Below are positions 1 to 6,423 of a stretch of 6,423 bases of DNA, piece after piece. The translations under genes and the position numbers were made by a program. Position 1 is the first letter of the stretch, and the number at the start of each line of letters is the position of its first letter. Source of the DNA: DSUN01 sp035527715 (GTDB taxonomy: Bacteria; Planctomycetota; PUPC01; DSUN01); NCBI GenBank assembly GCA_035527715.1, contig DATKZY010000274.1:1-6423 (forward strand), given 5' to 3'. The notes beneath the pieces were generated by a model that saw only the letters and a list, made by a program, of their open reading frames with translations, made no database searches and was not told where the DNA came from.

Positions 1-1394
<1,394 letters not shown>

Positions 1395-1403
1395 GGGCGT
1401 GTG

Positions 1404-1410
1404 CCTCCTT
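1404..1410 (-). promoter_or_regulatory. Shine-Dalgarno site of the serine recombinase
   Basis: The minus strand reads AAGGAGG, followed by 9 nt and then ATG at 1394. This supports that start and places it at the beginning of recognisable recombinase sequence, about 22 residues before the catalytic tyrosine motif. Confidence 0.75.
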
Positions 1411-1433
1411 CCTGGCGCCTCTCGGCGCCGGCC

Positions 1434-1922
1434 TCAGGCCAGCTCGAAGAACCGGTACCCGTTCCACCGCGTGCCCGCGGCCTCGCAGGCGATGGTGCTG
1501 AGCGAGTCGTAGCGGCGGCCCTGGTACTCGAAGCCGTCCTCGAGCACCCGCACGGCGACCGCCATCCCGCGGAACTCGCGGACCAGCAGTTCCCCAACCG
1601 CAGGGAGCCGGGGGTCGCGTCGCCGTCTCAAGGCATCGGCGCGGTTGCGGCGATGTGCGTCGTCTGCCCGGGTCCGGCGGCTTGGGGTCGGCGCACGCAC
1701 CCGCAGGTCCGCCTCGTCGGCCAGTTCCTCGGCGCGGTGGCGCGCCCGTTCCGACAGCCCGCCCATCGCCCGCGCCTGGAGCCGCCACGCGATCCGCTTC
1801 CGCAGGAACGCGGCATTCCCCGAGCGCGAGCGCTCACCGAACGCCTCCACGTACTTCGCCTTGAGCGCCGGCGCCCCCAGGGTCGCCAGGCCCTCAATCT
1901 CCTCTCGCAACGCGACATCCAC
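1434..1922 (-). CDS. DUF2924 family protein with a RAMA-like C-terminal module
   Basis: This 162-residue protein matches the DUF2924 pattern as I know it: an N-terminal helical part (ALKAKYVEAFGE, FLRKRIAWRLQA, GLSERARHRAEELA), an arginine-rich linker at about 79-105, and a C-terminal beta-rich module ending in FEYQGRRYDSLS and WNGYRFFEL. The C-terminal module resembles RAMA-type domains (a G-x-RY-x-SLS strand, then a helix, then WNG-x-x-F), which are proposed to bind DNA. The molecular function of the family is not established. The start is GTG at 1922, chosen because AGGAGG lies 5 nt upstream; the frame is open further upstream, but that stretch only shadows the AAA+ gene. The 5' end overlaps the ligase-AAA+ gene by 29 nt and the recombinase follows after 39 nt. 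DUF2924 genes commonly sit beside large serine recombinases, so an accessory role in the element's recombination or regulation is plausible (inference). Confidence 0.85.
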   Translation of the reverse strand: MDVALREEIEGLATLGAPALKAKYVEAFGERSRSGNAAFLRKRIAWRLQARAMGGLSERARHRAEELADEADLRVRAPTPSRRTRADDAHRRNRADALRRRRDPRLPAVGELLVREFRGMAVAVRVLEDGFEYQGRRYDSLSTIACEAAGTRWNGYRFFELA

Positions 1923-4900
1923 TTCGGCCTCCTCTTGTTCCAAGGGATTGCCCTCCACCCATGATCGCATGTTGAAAGTGCTCCATCGAGACGCGGACGC
2001 TGTCAGCGGCCAGTTGGTGTACAACGGCCTCCTTGACCGCCAGCAGCCCCGCCTCGTTGACGGCGTGTTCGATCTGTGCCCCGGTGAAGCCTGCAGTTCG
2101 AGCGGCAAGGGCGTCGGGACGGACGTCGGCAGCCACGGGCATGCGGGCGAGGAGCTTGGCGAACAGGGCGGCACGGCCTTTGGCATTCGGCGGGCCGAGG
2201 CAGACCTTGCGGCCAATCCGGCCAGGGCGGAGGATGGCGGGGTCAATGTCCTCGGGCCGGTTCGTGGTGCCGATGACGAGGACGCGGCCGCGGTCCCCCA
2301 GGCCGTCGAGGAGGACGAGGAGCTGGGAGACGAGCTCCCGCAAGTGGCGCGCGTCATCCGAGGCACGGGAACCTGCGATGGAGTCGAGTTCGTCCATGAG
2401 CACCACCGAAGGAGCCAGGCGAGCGGCGCGCTGAAACACTTCTCTCAAGCGCTGCTCCCCCTCGCCGACCCACTTGCTCAAGACCTCAGGGCCGGAGATG
2501 ACCTCGATGTGGGCGCCCGATTCACCCGCCACGGCGCGGGCGAGCAGCGTCTTGCCGTTGCCCGGCGGGCCCCAGAGGAGGATGCCCCGGCCGGGCCGGA
2601 CGCCGACCCGCTGGAAGAGCTCCGGGTGCTTGAGGGGAAGCTCGGCGTAGTCGCGGACGGCCTCGACGGCGGCCTCCTGGCCGCACACGTCGGCGTACCG
2701 GGCCGCGGGGATGCTCCGGTGCGGCCCAGGAGCCAAGGCGGGCAGGGGACTCGCCCCTTGGCCGTTCATGGCGAGCGTGTGGCCGGCTGTCGCCGGGCGT
2801 CGGAAGGGAGACCCGGCCTCGGGCTGGAAGGTCACGTCGTAGGGCAGTCGTCGGGCGGCCCTGGGGAACACCCAGGCCGGCTTCCGCGTGTCAATGGCGT
2901 AGCCCAGTGCCCAGCGGGCCGGGTCGGCGGCGGGGTCGAGGGTGTCAGGTAGGTCGTGGATGCGCCGCTCCGTGTGCCCGCGGTCGAAGAAGGGGCAGAT
3001 GACGAGCGGCTCGTTGAGCCGTGTGTCGAGCTGGGCGAAGAGCGCTGGCTTATCGAGGGTCACAGCCTTTCCATCGAAGCCGCCCACGGCGTACCAGGCG
3101 GGATGGTCCCGCGGGATGCCGGGGAAGCCGGCCGACGCCGCGAAGCGAAGCTGCTGGCAGCCGAGGGCGAAGCAGGCCCGGCAGGGGTTCGCGCCGTCGC
3201 CCGCCTGCTTCTTCTGCTGGCGCCAGCACGAGGCGATGTCGGCGATGGCGTTGAGGACCCCCTGCACGTCGTGGAACGCCAGCGGCTCGCCGTTGACGCT
3301 GACTTCGGCGCCGCTCCAGCGCGAGATGACGCGGTGAAGGCTCTCGATGCGGCGGACGTTCTCGACGAGGGCCTCCTGGCGAATCGCCAGGCTGTAGTGC
3401 CGCGGCCGGCCCTTCTCGTCGCTCTCGACGGTGAGGCAGCCCGCGTCGGCCAGGGCCTTCATCCGCCGCACCGCGACGTGGAAGTTCACCGAGGAGGTCC
3501 GGGCGAAGGAGGCCGTCAGGCTGAGGCGGAAGCCGTCACTCCCGTGGCACGAGGCCGGAAGCGGCGATGAGTCCGTCATGGCCGTGCGGCAGATCCAGCC
3601 CTGGCCCGTGTGCTCCTTGACCCAGGCGTCGGCGAGGGCCTGGATGCGCTCCACGGTGGATGCGACGCGCAAGTCCGTGCGGAGCGGCTGCTGCCGGCCC
3701 GGGGCGAAGTCGGTGAAGAAGGCCACGTAGGGAGGATAGAGGGGATCCGCCCCTTCCTTGTTCGTCTTCCACACCACGGCCTTGCGGACGCAGAGCGCTC
3801 CCTTCTCCCTCTTGGTGAACACCTCGCGGCGGAGGACCTGGGAGCGAGGGAGTTCCACAGCTTGCGCGGCGCCGGCATCCTCGACCGCCACGATGTCCGT
3901 CACCTGGCTCCAGCGGACGCCATCGGTGTCCACGGCCTTGTCGTCGCGGACCCGGCGGAAGACCGCATGCATCATGCTCGCCGCCGGCAGGGGGCGGAGC
4001 GCCTGCCAAGATGGTGAGGCATTGGCGTCGAAGGACAGGGCCATCCGCCGGACGTGTTCGCCGCTGGCCTTCAGCGTCAGAAGGTCATTGCACTTGACCT
4101 CGACGACCATTTCCGGGCGCACGAAGCGGAAGAGCGCCCCTGAACGGGAGGCGGCAAGGCAGGATGATTCGACGACGAGCGGTCGAAGCCGCTCAGCCAG
4201 CTCGAGGCGGTCGGCCTCGGTGAACCCGGTGTCCACCCGCCCGAGAAGCTGGAAGGCCCCGGCGGGGCGGAGCAGCGCCAGCAGCAACTCCGCCACGCCG
4301 CCCCTCGGTCGCTCGGTGAAGCCCACCACCGCCGCGTCAATGGTGATCTCGGGCTTCACCTTGATCACCTGCCCATCGGCGCAGCGGACGACCATGCCCT
4401 CGTGGCCATCGCGGGTGACAAGCCGGTCGTAGGCTCCGAGCAACTCGCGGGCCTCGCAAGCCGTCTCGAAGGGCACCGGGCGGCACAGCTCTCCGCCTCC
4501 CATGAGAGCCGCGAGGCGCTGGGCACGCGTTGGGAACGGGAGCGGCTGCGCATCCTCGCCGCCCTCATCGAGCAAGTCGAAGGCACCGAAGCAGAGATGC
4601 TCGATGGGCGCGCCGGCGCCCCCGCCCAAGGCCGCGGCAAGGTCGTGGACCCGCGGCCGGCGGGCCGAGCCGTTCGCGTAGAGTTCGCCGGCCAATAGGA
4701 GGTCGCGTCCCGCCAGAAGGCGGGCCGCCTCCGCTGTGGCCGGCACGTCGGCGATCACCTTCCCGCTGGGCGACAGAAGCCACGCCTCGCCGCCAGCGAC
4801 GCGGAGGAACCACGTCTCGCCATCGAGCTTCGGGGAGATGATGTAGGGGCCCGGTGGGAGCGCCGTGGCGAGGCCATCCGGCGAGACGCTGCGGTAGCGG

Positions 4901-5022
4901 CCGGCGACCTGTTTCCTGTAGGCCGCGACGCGCTCCGCCAGCGCCCGGTCGGCGATGCTGCCCTGGGGCGCGATGCGCCCCGTCCCCAAAGGCTGCCAGC
5001 GGGCCTGTTCCTGGGCGATCAT
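1894..5022 (-). CDS. Fusion of ATP-dependent DNA ligase core and CDC48/FtsH-like AAA+ ATPase
   Basis: A 1042-residue protein. Residues 57-228 form a ligase nucleotidyltransferase domain: motif I KLDGE with adenylated K65, AGELY (E113), motif III FGAFDL (145-150), motif IV EGMVVR (208-213), motif V KVKP (221-224). Residues 229-380 are an OB fold (GRVDTGFTEADRLEL, PEMVVEV) with a motif VI-like RRVRDDK (356-362). The roughly 200-residue N-terminal DNA-binding domain of many ligases is absent. Residues 390-765 are unassigned, with VRKAVVWKTNKE (412-423), a possible winged helix (about 505-548) and a Cys cluster (C614, C617, C622). Residues 770-1018 are a classic AAA+ module: Walker A GPPGNGKT (818-825), pore loop KWVGEGE (850-856), Walker B VVLMDELD (873-880), sensor 1 N921, arginine fingers R935/R938, and GFTGAQ (978-983). 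Expected activities are nick sealing and ATP-driven remodelling or threading. The start is ATG at 5022 with GGAGG 7 nt upstream, overlapping the previous stop as ATGA. Domain calls are firm; biological role unknown. Confidence 0.93.
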   Translation of the reverse strand: MIAQEQARWQPLGTGRIAPQGSIADRALAERVAAYRKQVAGRYRSVSPDGLATALPPGPYIISPKLDGETWFLRVAGGEAWLLSPSGKVIADVPATAEAARLLAGRDLLLAGELYANGSARRPRVHDLAAALGGGAGAPIEHLCFGAFDLLDEGGEDAQPLPFPTRAQRLAALMGGGELCRPVPFETACEARELLGAYDRLVTRDGHEGMVVRCADGQVIKVKPEITIDAAVVGFTERPRGGVAELLLALLRPAGAFQLLGRVDTGFTEADRLELAERLRPLVVESSCLAASRSGALFRFVRPEMVVEVKCNDLLTLKASGEHVRRMALSFDANASPSWQALRPLPAASMMHAVFRRVRDDKAVDTDGVRWSQVTDIVAVEDAGAAQAVELPRSQVLRREVFTKREKGALCVRKAVVWKTNKEGADPLYPPYVAFFTDFAPGRQQPLRTDLRVASTVERIQALADAWVKEHTGQGWICRTAMTDSSPLPASCHGSDGFRLSLTASFARTSSVNFHVAVRRMKALADAGCLTVESDEKGRPRHYSLAIRQEALVENVRRIESLHRVISRWSGAEVSVNGEPLAFHDVQGVLNAIADIASCWRQQKKQAGDGANPCRACFALGCQQLRFAASAGFPGIPRDHPAWYAVGGFDGKAVTLDKPALFAQLDTRLNEPLVICPFFDRGHTERRIHDLPDTLDPAADPARWALGYAIDTRKPAWVFPRAARRLPYDVTFQPEAGSPFRRPATAGHTLAMNGQGASPLPALAPGPHRSIPAARYADVCGQEAAVEAVRDYAELPLKHPELFQRVGVRPGRGILLWGPPGNGKTLLARAVAGESGAHIEVISGPEVLSKWVGEGEQRLREVFQRAARLAPSVVLMDELDSIAGSRASDDARHLRELVSQLLVLLDGLGDRGRVLVIGTTNRPEDIDPAILRPGRIGRKVCLGPPNAKGRAALFAKLLARMPVAADVRPDALAARTAGFTGAQIEHAVNEAGLLAVKEAVVHQLAADSVRVSMEHFQHAIMGGGQSLGTRGGRSGCRVARGD
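1928..1933 (-). promoter_or_regulatory. Shine-Dalgarno site setting the GTG start of the DUF2924 gene
   Basis: AGGAGG on the minus strand is 5 nt upstream of GTG at 1922, inside the last codons of the ligase-AAA+ gene. No ATG in this frame is equally well placed, so GTG is the best start. Confidence 0.7.
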
Positions 5023-5732
5023 AGGTTGGCCTCCGCAGGCGTCGTCAGTTCGAGGTTCGTCAGGTGAAGGACGAGCAGGTAGCGCTCCCCATCCACCCGG
5101 CCCTCCAGGAACCCGCGATGGGGGACGCCGTTGCGCTCGAGGCGGATCGGCTCGCGCCCACCTGGCCCCGCTCCGAACAGAACCAGGGAATCCGTCCGGT
5201 CGAGTTCCTCCGCCATCCCGAAAAGGAAGTCATACGTCAGGCCATCCACGTGGCGGAGTTGAAGGGCGCGGGTGAAGGCGAAGCGCCGCGTCGCCTCCGA
5301 GCGGGGAATCATCCTGCCTGTCCAGATGAGCGGCGACTCGCCATCCACATTCGCCGGCGTGTCCGCCGGCAAGCGACGCTCCGTCTCGACACCATCCCGG
5401 TCGGAGATGACCTCGGCCTCCGCCGCGGCGTAGAGGACGTTCCCATCGGGGTCGAGGATCACGCGGTCGGTCGGCCCAGTCCTTCGTCCAGTCGCCTCGA
5501 GGTCGATCTCGGGGTCCTCCTCGATCAGCAGCTCGGCAAGCTCCTCGTCGTCGGGGCACCGGTGACGGAGCAACGCGTAGCTCCTCGACATCGGCGCCTT
5601 GATGAATCGGGCGGCCTCGACGGCCCGACCGTCGGGCGTTTGGAGTTTCGGCCGGCCGCTCCGATGGGCAGGCTCCATCCTCACCCGCGCGTCGCGGCAG
5701 CGGCCATCCCGGATCCGAATCCAGCGCGACAT
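5019..5732 (-). CDS. Unrecognised 237-residue protein, second gene of the ligase-AAA+ operon
   Basis: I do not recognise this family. The protein starts MSRWIRIRDG. It has no predicted signal peptide or membrane segment by eye and no obvious nuclease, helicase or nucleotide-binding motif. Visible landmarks are a basic N-terminal third, an acidic stretch DDEELAELLIEEDPEIDLEA near 63-83, and a C-terminal half rich in alternating hydrophobic residues (ALQLRHVDGLTYDFLFGM, YLLVLHLTNLEL), suggesting a folded alpha/beta or beta-rich cytoplasmic domain. The start is ATG at 5732 because AGGAGG lies 6 nt upstream; another in-frame ATG at 5738 directly abuts AGGAGG and is too close. Its stop overlaps the ligase-AAA+ start as ATGA, so the two are probably made in linked amounts and may be partners. 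A coding gene is well supported by position and high third-base GC; function unknown. Confidence 0.85.
   Translation of the reverse strand: MSRWIRIRDGRCRDARVRMEPAHRSGRPKLQTPDGRAVEAARFIKAPMSRSYALLRHRCPDDEELAELLIEEDPEIDLEATGRRTGPTDRVILDPDGNVLYAAAEAEVISDRDGVETERRLPADTPANVDGESPLIWTGRMIPRSEATRRFAFTRALQLRHVDGLTYDFLFGMAEELDRTDSLVLFGAGPGGREPIRLERNGVPHRGFLEGRVDGERYLLVLHLTNLELTTPAEANL
5030..5034 (-). promoter_or_regulatory. Shine-Dalgarno site of the ligase-AAA+ gene
   Basis: GGAGG on the minus strand lies 7 nt before ATG at 5022, within the last codons of the preceding gene. Together with the ATGA start/stop overlap (5022-5019) it indicates translational coupling to the upstream gene. Confidence 0.7.
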
Positions 5733-5738
5733 CGTCAT

Positions 5739-5744
5739 CCTCCT
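5739..5744 (-). promoter_or_regulatory. Shine-Dalgarno site deciding the start of the 237-residue protein
   Basis: AGGAGG is followed at once by ATG (5738) and 6 nt later by a second in-frame ATG (5732). Normal spacing favours the second, removing two residues (Met-Thr) from the longest possible reading. Confidence 0.7.
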
Positions 5745-5747
5745 GCA

Positions 5748-6314
5748 TCAAAGCCCGGCGAAGTCGAGGCCGTCCCACGCCTCGTCGCTCTCGGGGATGG
5801 ACACGTCCGCCTGGTCATGACCCACGAAGCGGAAGCCGCTCGGCTCCCCTATCATGAGGAAGTAGCCGGCGGCGCTCTTCACCAGGAAGCGCACCTCGGC
5901 ATCCCCGTCTCCGCCGTCCAGGCGGCAGATGCCCGTGGCCGCGAGAAGCCGGTCAAGCTGCGCCGACACTGCGACGGGCACCAGGGCATGGACCTGCCGG
6001 ACCACGCGATCCAGAAGCTCAGCCGCCTCCGCGATTTGCGGCTCGGGAGCCGAGGCCACATCCTGGCCAGTGCGCGCCGCGCGCAGCTCGCCGCGCTCGA
6101 CAGCGTCCCCTTGGTCATCCAGGTAGAGGGTCGCCGTAGCGCCCGCCGGCAGCAGGAACCGGCCGTCGCGGGTCAGAGCAGCGGCGCGGCACTCCCTGCC
6201 CTCGGCATCCACTGGCACCCGGCGCTTCGAGCCGTACAGCGTCGCCCGGCTCAGCTTGCGGACGGTGAAGCTGCTGGCTGTCCCCTCGCAGGCGACTTCG
6301 AGCGTTCGTTCCAT
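5748..6314 (-). CDS. Unrecognised 188-residue protein, first gene of the ligase-AAA+ operon
   Basis: I do not recognise this family by name. The N-terminal ~75 residues look beta-rich (LEVACEGTASSFTVRKLSR, RRVPVDAEGREC, ALTRDGRFLLPAGATATLYLD). A helix-rich middle follows (about 95-135: AAELLDRVVRQVHALVPVAV). The C-terminal part has short strands (AEVRFLV, GYFLMIGE, GFRFVGH) and an acidic tail (PESDEAWDGLDF). No signal peptide, transmembrane helix or catalytic motif is visible. The start ATG at 6314 has GGAGG 7 nt upstream. It is the first gene of the co-directional run, and its stop at 5748 is 15 nt before the preferred start of the 237-residue gene, whose ribosome binding site lies in that gap. 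It may be an adaptor, sensor or structural partner of the ligase-AAA+ protein (inference). Reality of the gene is well supported by phase, spacing and ribosome site; function unknown. Confidence 0.83.
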   Translation of the reverse strand: MERTLEVACEGTASSFTVRKLSRATLYGSKRRVPVDAEGRECRAAALTRDGRFLLPAGATATLYLDDQGDAVERGELRAARTGQDVASAPEPQIAEAAELLDRVVRQVHALVPVAVSAQLDRLLAATGICRLDGGDGDAEVRFLVKSAAGYFLMIGEPSGFRFVGHDQADVSIPESDEAWDGLDFAGL

Positions 6315-6321
6315 GGTCCAT

Positions 6322-6326
6322 CCTCC
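6322..6326 (-). promoter_or_regulatory. Shine-Dalgarno site of the first operon gene
   Basis: GGAGG on the minus strand stands 7 nt upstream of ATG at 6314. A nearby ATG at 6321 is out of frame and overlaps the spacer, so it is not a competing start. Confidence 0.65.
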
Positions 6327-6366
6327 ATCGGCGGGCGGCCCAAGTGCCGCCGCAGCCGCTGCTTAC

Positions 6367-6395
6367 ATACATCCTCGTTCGCGGGGGAATATCAA
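6367..6395 (-). promoter_or_regulatory. Weak sigma70-like promoter candidate for the operon
   Basis: On the minus strand a TTGATA box (6395-6390) is followed by 17 nt and ATGTAT (6372-6367). The -35 is fair (4 of 6 to TTGACA/TTGATA-like) but the -10 is poor. It lies in the most AT-rich stretch upstream of the first gene, about 55 nt before its ATG. No comparable site is seen between the five genes. Without the host's sigma-factor consensus this remains a guess. Confidence 0.25.
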
Positions 6396-6423
6396 GTCCC
6401 TGGTGCAGAATTCCGTCGAGAAA

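Noticed and set aside
1923..2366. Upstream in-frame extension of the DUF2924 gene
   Set aside because: This part overlaps the well-supported AAA+ domain in another frame and has a Ser/Pro-rich shadow composition. A strong ribosome site places the start at GTG 1922.
1645..2952. Plus-strand open frame of 435 codons
   Set aside because: It lies antisense to the AAA+ domain and DUF2924, has no family resemblance, and the minus-strand frames carry clear motifs. Long antisense frames are expected in GC-rich coding DNA.
2956..3570. Plus-strand open frame of 204 codons opposite the central part of the ligase-AAA+ gene
   Set aside because: No homology pattern and no convincing ribosome site; explained as the complement of the large gene.
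6115..6372. Minus-strand frame starting at ATG 6372 ahead of the first gene
   Set aside because: Out of phase with the 188-residue gene, poor ribosome site, Arg/Gly-rich shadow translation.

Overview
This GC-rich window (about two-thirds G+C by eye) carries a single tightly packed gene cluster. Everything I can support is read leftward on the minus strand. Strong GGAGG-type ribosome binding sites and very high GC at third codon positions point to a high-GC bacterium or one of its integrated elements. Proteobacteria, Myxococcota or Planctomycetes would all fit, and I cannot narrow it further from sequence alone.

In transcription order (right to left), the window holds: a leader of about 110 bases with a weak promoter candidate (6315-6423); a 188-residue unrecognised protein (6314-5748); a 237-residue unrecognised protein (5732-5019); a 1042-residue fusion of an ATP-dependent DNA ligase core to a classic AAA+ ATPase (5022-1894); a DUF2924-family protein (1922-1434); and a large serine recombinase (1394 to beyond the left edge). 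Junctions are 15 nt, a 4-nt ATGA overlap, a 29-nt overlap and 39 nt, and every gene has its own good Shine-Dalgarno site. This looks like one operon.

The DUF2924 protein and the large serine recombinase form a pair I know from phage-like and integrative elements, so the cluster is probably on or next to a mobile element. The most unusual part is the ligase-AAA+ polypeptide. It has all six nucleotidyltransferase/ligase motifs, then about 370 residues of unassigned sequence with a possible winged helix and a cysteine cluster, then an intact CDC48/FtsH-like AAA+ module. With the two small upstream proteins it may form an undescribed three-component, ATP-driven DNA-end or nick-processing system. 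That could be a defence, repair or integration function; the role is inference.

In the leftmost ~280 bases the recombinase frame stays open but loses family resemblance and third-position GC bias, so the recombinase may be truncated or fused to unrelated DNA there. No rRNA, tRNA, CRISPR array or transposon inverted repeats were seen.
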